Shown one piece after another: positions 17,529 through 25,292 of a stretch of 64,000 nucleotides of DNA. The DNA is from Bradyrhizobium sp. Lineage in GTDB: Bacteria; Pseudomonadota; Alphaproteobacteria; Rhizobiales; Xanthobacteraceae. How positions within the stretch are numbered: position 1 is the first letter of the stretch; each line of letters starts with the position of its first letter. Below the pieces are notes generated by a model, which saw nothing but the letters and a program-made list of their open reading frames with translations, did not search any database and was not told the origin of the DNA. The stretch covers positions 1-64,000 of the forward strand of contig NZ_JAURXB010000270.1 in assembly GCF_030654605.1 (NCBI RefSeq). Direction: 5' to 3'. Made by a program: the position numbers and the translations under genes.

Positions 17529-19436
17529 CTAGACCTTTTCCTCGACCTGACTGAGATCTGAAACTCGACGCTCCAGGAATCCTCCGCGATTGAGCGTGAG
17601 ACCGCTCGCGAGGCAAACGGGACCTGACAACTCTAGAAGGCACCAGATCTTGCCTCCTTGACCGTAGTCGCGGATGGCGACAATCGCCCCGTAAGCGATC
17701 GCGAACTTGAGGATGAGCGCGAGTTCGCTTTCGCTTGCGAGCAGATCCTTCATCTCCGTTTCGAGAACAGCGACGGCGTTCGCGCCAGCTCCCAACGGAG
17801 CATTCGGCTCAGCGGACACTGCGCGACAATCGGTTACGATCCGCTCGATGAGGGCGCGCACTTTGCGCGCAAAAGGAAATCCCCAAGAATCTATCATTTG
17901 TACCGACTTGTCGCGAAGTGCGCCCTGCTGCTGCGCAGGTGTCAGCGCGGGATCCTGATTTCTAATCGCCTTGGTCTCCATCCGCTCGACGAGCGCTCCG
18001 GCCAACTGAAGAAAGACTTCGGCATTCTCATTGCTGGCATCGCAGAGATCATCCAGTCCGAAGTGAAATGGTCGATTGAACAGTTGGTTGAGGAAGAGGC
18101 GAGCGGCATCGGCGATGGTGCTCTTGACCCTCAACGGCTGGCGCGGCTCGGGATCGTCGGCGAAGAGATTCCCTGTCTGTCCGGACGTCCGGATCGCGTA
18201 TCGATGCAGGAGCACGCGGGTCATTACGAGTTGGACTTCTTCGCCAAGATCGAGCGATTTCGCTCCCTTGACATAGCGCTCGACAGCTTGCTGGATTTTC
18301 CTTCGTCTATCGGGCGAAATCTGCAATTTTCGTTGTTCGCGATCGATAAGCGCGTGCAATTCGCTCAACTGGCTCGCCGAAAGCCTGGGCGGCTCCTCGC
18401 CCAGCAGATCCTTGAACCGATTGTAGTTCCGGTCGCGAAGCGGTTGAACGTGACGGAGATACCTATCGGCCATGTCGGCAGCCATCTTGCGGAACTGACG
18501 ACGCTCATCGAGTCGGACACTGTCGGACTGCATGAAGATGTCGAGATAGTCGCGCTCGACCTTCAAGCCGGGCAACGCATCCGCGTCGGCTGATCTGAAG
18601 GCAGCATTCGGTGAGAGCGCGTCCATTCGCATCATCATCCAGCGCGCGAAACGGATCTCGCGGCGTGCAAGGGCGCGAAAAAGTGCCTCGAACTGGTCTG
18701 GATGCAGGGTGTGGACGTCATCCAGTATCGTCAGAGGCCGCAGCCGACAGGGGCTGCCGTCCCAATCGATCTCGATTTCCTTAATTGCCTCGAAAGGCTG
18801 ATAAGGCTCGCGCGCCTCTTCCGCGATATGATCCAGAGAGGGTGGAAGAAGACTTGCTCCGATGGAATAAATAGCGCGCTCCACGCTGCGGGCGCGGGCC
18901 ACGACGTTCTCTGCGTCTGATCCGCCGATCTGTTCGAGCTGCGCCCCTGCCCCCTCGCGCGGGATGAACTTGATTTCGTTAAGACGCCGCCGGCGGTTTG
19001 ACGTCAGGTTTCGAACCAGCGCAAGGATAGTCCGGGCCTGGATCAGGCCCGAGACAAGCTTGGTCTTGACCGCGGGCTCGTAGGGAAGCTCCCAAAAGTC
19101 CCGGTATTCCGACTCCATCGGAATTCTGACGGCTGCAATTTTGGGGCGCTCGTTCTCCGTGAAGCCACAGCTCGCCAGAACGGAGGCAAGTGATCGGTTG
19201 TTCTCGCTGCTTTGGTCGCGAAGGATCGCCTCGACGAGGCGAAACTCGACGAGGCTCGCCATCATGGTCTTGCCGCTTCCCGGCGTTCCGATCACCCGAA
19301 CCGGATGATCGAACAAGAGCGAGCGCTTCTTGTGCTTGGCCACGAAGGTCGTCAACGGCTCCGGACTGACGATCGCAAGAAATGCGGAATCGTCTCGTAT
19401 GTACTCCGTCGCGCGCCTCAGAAAGGGATTGGTCAT
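17529..19436 (-). CDS. ORC/CDC6-like AAA+ ATPase
   Basis: The start is ATG 19436, which overlaps the stop of the PRTase gene (ATGA). The frame is open further upstream, but that part is antisense to the PRTase gene. The product is 635 aa. Walker A is GTPGSGKT at residues 50-57 and Walker B is LTILDDVHTL near 235; a sensor-1-like strand follows (ARWMMMRMDAL). The N-terminal layout (NPFLRRATEYIRDDSAFLAIVSPEPL, read as short segments NPFLRRATEY and AFLAIVSPEPL) precedes the P-loop as in STAND/ORC-type ATPases. The C-terminal ~300 residues are mostly helical and end in a short beta-rich segment. From memory, computational surveys of prokaryotic conflict systems pair an ORC/CDC6-like ATPase with a PRTase; the coupling here fits. 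Likely role: ATP-dependent sensor or regulator of the PRTase. Confidence 0.75.
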   Translation of the reverse strand: MTNPFLRRATEYIRDDSAFLAIVSPEPLTTFVAKHKKRSLLFDHPVRVIGTPGSGKTMMASLVEFRLVEAILRDQSSENNRSLASVLASCGFTENERPKIAAVRIPMESEYRDFWELPYEPAVKTKLVSGLIQARTILALVRNLTSNRRRRLNEIKFIPREGAGAQLEQIGGSDAENVVARARSVERAIYSIGASLLPPSLDHIAEEAREPYQPFEAIKEIEIDWDGSPCRLRPLTILDDVHTLHPDQFEALFRALARREIRFARWMMMRMDALSPNAAFRSADADALPGLKVERDYLDIFMQSDSVRLDERRQFRKMAADMADRYLRHVQPLRDRNYNRFKDLLGEEPPRLSASQLSELHALIDREQRKLQISPDRRRKIQQAVERYVKGAKSLDLGEEVQLVMTRVLLHRYAIRTSGQTGNLFADDPEPRQPLRVKSTIADAARLFLNQLFNRPFHFGLDDLCDASNENAEVFLQLAGALVERMETKAIRNQDPALTPAQQQGALRDKSVQMIDSWGFPFARKVRALIERIVTDCRAVSAEPNAPLGAGANAVAVLETEMKDLLASESELALILKFAIAYGAIVAIRDYGQGGKIWCLLELSGPVCLASGLTLNRGGFLERRVSDLSQVEEKV

Positions 19437-20563
19437 TGCAGAGACCCATGTCTGTCGCGTCGATAGAACAGAGACCGCATCTTTCCTGTCGTTTCGGCCC
19501 ACAATAACGGGACGCTGTTGTTCGGTGTGTTGTGCTCGAGCACTATGGGGAGAGCGCAATTGGCATATCCGAGCTTCATGTCACTCTGTCCCGCTTCGCG
19601 GCAGTGCTTCTCAGCTCGTGTGAATATCTCGTGATCGTAGTACTTGTCACCGAGATCGAGCATTGCCCCATCAATGGGCCGCGCAAGAGGCAAGGAGTCC
19701 GGCAGCAGAAGGCTCTCTGTAACCTTGTAGTCGGAGCAGGTCCATTCGCTCCATTCCGCTTTGGCGAGTTCCAGCCGCTCCACCAGGGCCAGCCGGGCCT
19801 GAGCGCTTGAAATGTAGTGGTGGATATGCAGCTCGTAGTTTTCCGCGATTGGAAACTCGTCGTCCAATTCGTCGCGCGCAGAACGAATCAGATCGTTGAA
19901 CTTCTTCAGTTTTCCCTTCCACGCGCCGTCGATGTTGCGAATGAACGTTGTGCCGGAAGCGGTGAAATCGTCGATCAGGTATACACAATCGAATTTCTCG
20001 CAAGGCGTCATGCCTTGGACTTGCCTGAGGTTCTTGCTGAGATCGAGCCATTTCTCTTTGTCGACGTTCATCATCGGAACGACCTGCTCGGTCGAAATTC
20101 GGCCGGCATTCGCGCGGCGAAGCATATCGATGCGACTCCCGTCGCTCATTCCGACGAATAAGGTCTTGCGCAGGCACCGCTTGAACGCGTCCGCACCGCT
20201 TTTGTCAGCCCATACTTCATAGGGTTTGATTCCGAGTTGAAGGGCGACCATTCGCCGGACATGTGGCGTGACGACCTCGGGCAAGAAGGTTTCGACCAGG
20301 CATTGCATTTCGGGCAGCGAGATATAGACAAGGCGTCGCTTGATGAAATCGTATGCGGCGGATCGGTCTTCCGGAGCGAATTGCTTGAGCCAAAAGGCCA
20401 GACTTTCAAGAAAGCGCACGCCTGCCCGGAAATACGAGTATCCGTCGTACTTCACCGCGGACATCATTCGTAGCCAGGCATATTCGTGAGTTGCTACCGC
20501 CTGATCGTCCTCTGGCCAGCCCATCACTTCAGCTAGGAGACTCAGAGCCATCCTGTCGTTCAA
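19433..20563 (-). CDS. Phosphoribosyltransferase-fold protein (PRTase-CE-like predicted effector)
   Basis: The TTG at 20563 gives 376 aa and has an AAGAGG site five bases upstream; ATG 20551 is the alternative (372 aa). The PRPP-binding signature VYLIDDFTASGTTF is at residues ~194-207: hydrophobic strand, two acidic residues, then the TASGTT phosphate loop, as in type I PRTases. The N-terminal ~180 residues are helical with no counterpart in housekeeping PRTases. The C-terminus contains YANCALPIVLEHNTPNNS. This layout fits the PRTase-CE class that I recall as proposed conflict effectors coupled to ORC/CDC6 ATPases. It is the first gene of the operon and is coupled to the ATPase. Activity is inferred: transfer to or from a 5-phosphoribosyl group, or glycosidic cleavage of a nucleotide. 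Confidence 0.75.
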   Translation of the reverse strand: MNDRMALSLLAEVMGWPEDDQAVATHEYAWLRMMSAVKYDGYSYFRAGVRFLESLAFWLKQFAPEDRSAAYDFIKRRLVYISLPEMQCLVETFLPEVVTPHVRRMVALQLGIKPYEVWADKSGADAFKRCLRKTLFVGMSDGSRIDMLRRANAGRISTEQVVPMMNVDKEKWLDLSKNLRQVQGMTPCEKFDCVYLIDDFTASGTTFIRNIDGAWKGKLKKFNDLIRSARDELDDEFPIAENYELHIHHYISSAQARLALVERLELAKAEWSEWTCSDYKVTESLLLPDSLPLARPIDGAMLDLGDKYYDHEIFTRAEKHCREAGQSDMKLGYANCALPIVLEHNTPNNSVPLLWAETTGKMRSLFYRRDRHGSLQ

Positions 20564-21029
20564 ATGAGCCTCTTCTGTAAGAGCTTCGTCTCTGAAACCG
20601 CCGAATCAGCGCTGGCACGGTGCCAGTTCGCAACTCGTTATACTGGTGGCGGAGAACCGAGCAACCGATGGTGGATAGCCGAATGGCTTAGTAAGGGATC
20701 GGTCCGGTCCGGGCCGCTCAGTCTGCCCTCATGGCTTATAAGCGAGACCAGTCTTGAACGGTGTTGGCCTTCCGCTTGGCCCGTCACGCCCCCGGTATGT
20801 CCCTTTGAAAGGCACGATCCCGGTCAGAGTTGGCGATCGCACATTGGGTGTGCGTTGCCGTTAGATCGGCGCGCCTTGCGCAGCGGATACCGTGTCACAT
20901 TGAAAGCTGCCGCTGACAACCAACTTCGTGACCCCAGTGTGACCCGAGCGGTCGGGCGATCTTTCGCTCCTAGACAGCCACCGGCCCGAGGTCAGAAAGG
21001 GCTGATTTTACTGGGTTTCTTGAAGGGCA
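20564..21029. other. Island edge: non-coding stretch between PRTase operon and tRNA-Lys
   Basis: The promoter of the five-gene operon must lie near 20564-20700, reading leftwards. A plus-strand frame of 167 codons crosses the region but its sequence is not protein-like and it runs into the tRNA gene, so I reject it. No integrase gene or clear repeat of the tRNA end is visible. The stretch is the right-hand boundary of the island as judged from gene content. Confidence 0.5.
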
Positions 21030-21105
21030 TGGTGGGCGCACCAGGGCTCGAACCTGGGACCCGATGATTAAGAGTCATCTGCTCTACCAACTGAGCTATG
21101 CGCCC
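21030..21105 (-). tRNA. tRNA-Lys (anticodon CTT)
   Basis: The reverse strand folds into a full cloverleaf: acceptor GGGCGCA pairs with TGCGCCC, D-arm AGCTCAGTTGGTAGAGC, anticodon stem GATGA/TCATC with loop CTCTTAA (anticodon CTT), and T-arm GGTTCGAGCC within a CCAGG/CCTGG stem. Discriminator A is followed by an encoded CCA, so the gene is 76 nt. Its 3' end faces the defence island, the orientation expected when an island uses a tRNA 3' end as attachment site. Confidence 0.95.
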
Positions 21106-21219
21106 GGAACTGGCCCGGAAAAGCCTTCACAAGAGGGCGTCGTTTAGCAAAGCGATTCCCCGATGTCCAGCAACGTGGCGGGGTATTCCCCGGCTCATCT
21201 CGACGCAATGGAAAGGCAG

Positions 21220-21246
21220 AAAAGCCGCCGGAATCCGGCGGCTTTT
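21220..21246 (-). terminator. Rho-independent terminator after the Spy-like gene
   Basis: A perfect stem AAAAGCCGCCGG / CCGGCGGCTTTT with a three-base loop lies 34 bp beyond the stop of the Spy-like gene. The stem's A and T flanks make it usable from both sides, and it also insulates the tRNA gene. Confidence 0.8.
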
Positions 21247-21279
21247 GAGGTATTTCGGTCGATTGAGGCCGGGCCGCCG

Positions 21280-21885
21280 CTAGAGCCGCTCGGGGCCGCC
21301 CCGGTCGCCGCGATCCCTGCCCGGACCGCCGTCCCGATCGTAGCGATCCCGCTCAAAACCGCGGTCACGGGCGCCGTCGTCGCGGTCCATGCCGCGGTGG
21401 TATCCGTGATGGCGCCAGCCGCCGCGGCCGGACCGGCCTTCCATATGGGTCAGGACGGAGAGGCGGCGCTTCTGGCCGTCGTCGAGGGTCTTGTAGAGCG
21501 GATCCGCCGCGTCAGCGATGCGCTTCATCGCCGCCGCGGTGGTCGCCATGTTCTCGGCGCGGTCGCGCAGGCGCGTCACCGGATCCGGTCTCTGGGCATC
21601 CCCGGAATCGTCGCGCCGCGCGTTCATCCGCGCATTGGCGCGGTCGATCCGCAACTTCGCAAAGTCCCGCACCGCGGCCTCGACCGGCGGCCACAGCTTT
21701 TCCTGCTCGGCGTTGAGCTTCAGGCCGGCCTTGACCGCAGCGATACGCGCGTCGGCGAAGGCTGCCCGGTCCTCCGGGTTGATCCGCTCGTGGTGGTGGG
21801 ACCATGAGCGGTGATGCTGGGCATAGACCGCGGTGGAACCGGCGATGGCGAGCACCGCGACCGCGGCGATGGCGAACTTCTTCAT
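21280..21885 (-). CDS. Spy/CpxP-like LTXXQ-family periplasmic protein
   Basis: The product is 201 aa. Residues 1-22 are a signal peptide (KKFAIAAVAVLAIAG, cleavage after VYA). The mature part is helical, with LKLNAEQEKLWPPVEAAVRDF (in part LKLNAEQEKLWPPVE) typical of the LTXXQ/Spy family, and ADPLYKTLDDGQKRRL as a second family segment. The C-terminal ~50 residues are a low-complexity Arg/Asp/Gly tail with many RDR and DRG repeats, probably disordered. Spy-like proteins act as periplasmic chaperones or envelope-stress factors. An AGGAGG-type site precedes the ATG (cctcctt on the plus strand just beyond 21885). It stands alone, with a terminator behind it. Confidence 0.8.
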   Translation of the reverse strand: MKKFAIAAVAVLAIAGSTAVYAQHHRSWSHHHERINPEDRAAFADARIAAVKAGLKLNAEQEKLWPPVEAAVRDFAKLRIDRANARMNARRDDSGDAQRPDPVTRLRDRAENMATTAAAMKRIADAADPLYKTLDDGQKRRLSVLTHMEGRSGRGGWRHHGYHRGMDRDDGARDRGFERDRYDRDGGPGRDRGDRGGPERL

Positions 21886-22016
21886 GCGAACCTCCTTGGA
21901 ACGGTTGGCCTGAAGATGAGCGCGCCCGGCCTGCCAATCAACTTACAGTTTGGACAGAGTGACCACTCTTACCAAGATGTAATCTGCAGTTGCCAAGCGC
22001 TTGCAGGTGGTCTCCA

Positions 22017-23342
22017 TCACAGCATGCCGAGCGTGCGCGGCAGCCACAGCGAGATTTCCGGTATGTAGGTGACGGCGACGAGGAACATCAGCATGGTCAG
22101 GAGCCACGGCCACACCGCGATGGTCAGTTCGGTAATGCCCATCTTGGCGATGCCGGAGGCGACGTAGAGATTGAGCCCGACCGGCGGATGGCACATGCCG
22201 ACTTCCATGTTGACCACCATCAGGATGCCGAGATGCACCGGATGAATCCCGAGCTTGACCGCCACCGGAAACAGGATCGGCGCCATGATCAGAACGATCG
22301 AGGAGGCCTCCATCACATTCCCGGCGATCAGCAGCAACACGTTGACGATCAGCAGGAACATGATCCAGTCGACGCCGACCGAGGTGATCCAGTTGGCGAT
22401 CTGCTGCGGAATGTTCTCGTTCGCCATCAGGAACGAGAACAGCACCGCATTGGTGATGATGTAGAGGATCATCGCGCTCATATTGGCCGAGCCGAGCAGC
22501 ACCCTGGGCACGTCCCTCAGCCCCATGTCCTTGTAGACGAACACGGCGATGATGAAGGCGTAGACCGCGCTGATCGCCGCGGCTTCGGTCGGCGTGAACA
22601 GCCCGGCATAGATGCCGCCGAGCACGATCAGGATCAGCAGCAACCCCCACATGCACTTCTGGAACGCCACCAGGCGTTCGGTCCAGCTCGCGCGCGGCAG
22701 TCGTGGATAGTCGTATTTCCAGGCTCGATAGAAGGTAGTGACGCCCAACAGCATCGCCAGCATCAGTCCGGGAATGACGCCGGCCATGAACATCTGCCCG
22801 ACCGAGGCCGACGACACGCGGGCGCCCGATGGATCCAGCGCGACGCTGCCGCCGGTCGCCACGCAATAGATCACCATCACGATCGACGGCGGGATCAGGA
22901 TGCCGAGCGCGCCCGAGGTGGTGATGACCCCGGCGCCGAAACGCTTGGGGAAACCCTGCTTCACCATCGCCGGCATCATGATCGAGCCGATCGCGATCAC
23001 GGTGGCGGGCGAGGATCCCGACACCGCGGCGAACAGCGCGCAGGCCATCACGCCCGCGAGCCCGAGCCCGCCGTACCAGTGCCCGACCATCGAGGTGGCA
23101 AAATTGATCATGCGGCGCGCGACGCCGCCATGGGTCAGGAAGTTGCCGGCGAGGATGAAGAACGGGATCGCCATGATCTCGAAATTGTCGATGCCGGTGA
23201 ACAGCTTCAGGGCCACCGACTCGGTCGGCACATTGGTCATCGTGTAGATGAAGGTCAGCACCGTCATGCCGAGGGCGATGGAGATCGGCATGCCCGTCAG
23301 CATCAGCGCGACCAGCAGCCCGAAAATAATTAGGCTGCTCAT
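22017..23342 (-). CDS. dctM: TRAP transporter large membrane subunit DctM
   Basis: ATG 23342 overlaps the dctQ stop (ATGA); the longer frame upstream is antisense to dctQ. The product is 441 aa, strongly hydrophobic, with about 12 membrane helices. Family strings include IPFFILAGNFLTHGGVARR, AVSGSSPATVIAIGSIMMP, LGILIPPSI and GVIPGLMLA, all typical of the DctM/SiaM ion-transporter superfamily. It forms the ion-coupled channel of a tripartite ATP-independent periplasmic importer with DctQ and the binding protein DctP. It is the last gene of a three-gene operon. Substrate is probably a carboxylate but is not determined by sequence. Confidence 0.93.
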   Translation of the reverse strand: MSSLIIFGLLVALMLTGMPISIALGMTVLTFIYTMTNVPTESVALKLFTGIDNFEIMAIPFFILAGNFLTHGGVARRMINFATSMVGHWYGGLGLAGVMACALFAAVSGSSPATVIAIGSIMMPAMVKQGFPKRFGAGVITTSGALGILIPPSIVMVIYCVATGGSVALDPSGARVSSASVGQMFMAGVIPGLMLAMLLGVTTFYRAWKYDYPRLPRASWTERLVAFQKCMWGLLLILIVLGGIYAGLFTPTEAAAISAVYAFIIAVFVYKDMGLRDVPRVLLGSANMSAMILYIITNAVLFSFLMANENIPQQIANWITSVGVDWIMFLLIVNVLLLIAGNVMEASSIVLIMAPILFPVAVKLGIHPVHLGILMVVNMEVGMCHPPVGLNLYVASGIAKMGITELTIAVWPWLLTMLMFLVAVTYIPEISLWLPRTLGML

Positions 23343-23914
23343 CGGGTGACCTCCGCGACGCCGATGCCGGGCGCTTCGACGTCGATACCCTCGACATAGG
23401 CGTGGTCGTGATGCGGCAGGTCGCCGGTGCGCCAGAAATTGAACGCGACCTGGAGGAAGCGGAAGCACATCAGATAGGAGCCGAGCGGGATACAGAGATA
23501 GATCATCCAGCTCGGAATCTCGAGATCGGGCGAGACCTGGTCGGTAAACATCAGCCCGAACACGAACTTGGCGCCCATGGTGCCGATCACCGCGGTGAAG
23601 AAGGCGCCGCAGAACAGCCCGAACAGAACGACCGTCTTCCGCCACGGCGGATTCAGCAGGTTGACCACGACGTCGACGCCGACATGGATACCGGTGCGCA
23701 CGCCGTAGGCCGCGCCGAACTTCGCCACCCACACGAACATATAGATGCACAGTTCCTGCGCCCAGGACATGTGGATGGGAAACAGCAACGGATAAAGCAG
23801 GGGAACGCCGATGAGATAGCGGTGCATCACGGCGAGAAAGATGATGAAGGTCGCGAGCCCCATCAGCGTCGTGATCAATATCTCCTCAAGACGATCGAGG
23901 ATGCGAAGAAACAT
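23339..23914 (-). CDS. dctQ: TRAP transporter small membrane subunit DctQ
   Basis: ATG 23914 is selected by a strong GGGGGAG site; earlier in-frame codons are unlikely. The product is 191 aa with four membrane helices (for example ILITTLMGLATFIIFLAVM, given as ITTLMGLATFIIFLAVM, and TVVLFGLFCGAFFTAVIG). It has the DctQ hallmarks SWAQELCIYMFVWVAKFGAA and VRTGIHVGVD. The C-terminal ~35 residues are polar and cytoplasmic. DctQ links the binding protein to the large subunit DctM. It overlaps dctM by 4 bp and is separated from dctP by 136 bp that include a strong hairpin. Confidence 0.92.
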   Translation of the reverse strand: MFLRILDRLEEILITTLMGLATFIIFLAVMHRYLIGVPLLYPLLFPIHMSWAQELCIYMFVWVAKFGAAYGVRTGIHVGVDVVVNLLNPPWRKTVVLFGLFCGAFFTAVIGTMGAKFVFGLMFTDQVSPDLEIPSWMIYLCIPLGSYLMCFRFLQVAFNFWRTGDLPHHDHAYVEGIDVEAPGIGVAEVTR

Positions 23915-24012
23915 GAACTCCCCCCGTGCGGACCATCCCCGGAACCAAGGCGGATGATTCTCGTGCAATCGCTCCTGCGGCCAGCGGCTGCATTATCCCC
24001 CGGACATGAAGA

Positions 24013-24038
24013 GGCTTCCGTGCCGAGGCACGGAAGCC
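24013..24038 (-). terminator. Intra-operon hairpin between dctP and dctQ
   Basis: A perfect 11-bp stem (GGCTTCCGTGC with GCACGGAAGCC) lies 13 bp after the dctP stop. It is not followed by a run of T, so it is more likely an mRNA-stabilising or attenuating hairpin that raises dctP over dctQM than a complete terminator. Confidence 0.6.
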
Positions 24039-24050
24039 CCTGATGTCGCC

Positions 24051-25052
24051 TTAGTTGGTCGCGCCCCTCGTCTCCTTGAGGAATTCGTCGATCACCGTCT
24101 GGCCGACGCGCTTTGCCACATCCTGGTAGACCGGCTCCAGCGCCTTGCGCATCGCCGCATCCTGCTCCGGCGTCAGCGTGATGATTTCGCTCTTGCCGGT
24201 CTTCTTGATCTCCGCCAGCGCGTCATCGTTTTCCTTCTGCGACTGGCCGTTGCCGTAGGCGGTGGCTTCCTTCATCGCCTTGTCGAGCTGAGGCTTGATG
24301 TCGGCGGGAATGCCGTCCCAGAACTTCTTGTTCACCACCACGATGTAGCCGATGTAGCCGTGGTTGGTGACCGTGATGTGCTTCTGCACTTCATGCATTT
24401 TCTGGGTGTAGATATTCGACCAGGTGTTTTCCTGACCATCCACCACGCCGGTCTGCAGCGCCTGATAGACTTCCGAGAACGCCATCACCTGCGGAATCGC
24501 GCCGAGCGTGCGGAACTGGGCCTCGAGCACCTTCGATGACTGGATGCGGAATTTCAGGCCCTTGTAGTCGGCGGGCGTGAGCAGCTTCTTGTTGGCGCTC
24601 ATCATCTTGAAACCATTGTCCCAATAGGCGAGACCGGTCATGCCCTTGGCGTCGAGCAGCTTGAGCAGCTTGGTGCCGAGCGGACCGTCGGTGACTTTGC
24701 GCAGCGTCTTGATGTCCGGCAGGATATAGGGAAGATCGAACACCTCGAATTCCTTGACCCCGATCGGGCCGAACTTGGCGTTCGACGGCGCCAGCATCTG
24801 CACCGCGCCGAGCTGCAGCGCTTCCAGCTCTTCCTTGTCCTTGTAGAGCTGCGAGTTCGGGTAGACCTCGACTTTGACCTTGCCGCCGGTGTATTTCTCG
24901 GCCAGTTCCTTGAATTTCTCGGAAGCCAGCCCCTTCGGCGTGTTCGGCGCGACGACGTGGCTGAACTTGATGACGATCGGCGCTTGCGCCGATGCCGGAC
25001 CGATCAGGGCTAATGCTGCGACTGACGCAGCCGTCAAAATCAGTTTATGCAT
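24051..25052 (-). CDS. dctP: TRAP transporter periplasmic solute-binding protein DctP
   Basis: ATG 25052 has a GGAGG site six bases upstream; the frame beyond is non-coding. The product is 333 aa. The signal peptide is LILTAASVAALALIGPASA, cleaved before QAPIVIKF. DctP-family features: IKFSHVVAPNTPKG, GKVKVEVYPNSQLYKD, and FRIQSSKVLEAQFRTLGA, where the Arg is expected to bind the substrate carboxylate. GVVDGQENTWSNIY is the classic DctP signature. First gene of dctPQM. The family typically binds C4-dicarboxylates or other organic acids; the exact ligand is not readable here. Confidence 0.94.
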   Translation of the reverse strand: MHKLILTAASVAALALIGPASAQAPIVIKFSHVVAPNTPKGLASEKFKELAEKYTGGKVKVEVYPNSQLYKDKEELEALQLGAVQMLAPSNAKFGPIGVKEFEVFDLPYILPDIKTLRKVTDGPLGTKLLKLLDAKGMTGLAYWDNGFKMMSANKKLLTPADYKGLKFRIQSSKVLEAQFRTLGAIPQVMAFSEVYQALQTGVVDGQENTWSNIYTQKMHEVQKHITVTNHGYIGYIVVVNKKFWDGIPADIKPQLDKAMKEATAYGNGQSQKENDDALAEIKKTGKSEIITLTPEQDAAMRKALEPVYQDVAKRVGQTVIDEFLKETRGATN

Positions 25053-25193
25053 GTTTCCTCCCGCATGATTTTTACGAAGCGCGCGCTGGCGCGGCTCCTC
25101 AGCTCGTATGCCAGTCGCACCAATACAGAGAAGCCGGCCGAAATGCCATTGCCCGTTAGCAGTGGTCGCCGAAATCCGTTGCTGCAATGCAAT

Positions 25194-25218
25194 AACGCGG
25201 CGCCGAGGGCGCCGCGTT
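25194..25218 (-). terminator. Hairpin after the 877-aa repeat protein
   Basis: An 11-bp perfect stem (AACGCGGCGCC / GGCGCCGCGTT, loop GAG) lies 75 bp beyond the stop at 25293. The same stem core recurs behind leuA at 36048. No strong T tract follows, so efficiency is uncertain. Confidence 0.6.
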
Positions 25219-25292
25219 CAGATATATTCTCGTTTCCCCCGGCTCAACCCGACTAGCGGGCTCCTCCCTTGTCGTCATCGCAGGGATCGACC

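Noticed and set aside
20600..21029. A second copy of the tRNA-Lys 3' end as an attachment site within the window
   Set aside because: I did not find one by eye in the stretch next to the tRNA; if it exists it should lie left of the window.
20564..21067. A 167-codon plus-strand frame at the island edge
   Set aside because: It runs into the tRNA gene and has no protein-like composition or ribosome site.
21990..23333. A 447-codon plus-strand frame over the TRAP genes
   Set aside because: It is antisense to dctM, and the translation is His/Asp/Arg-rich noise.
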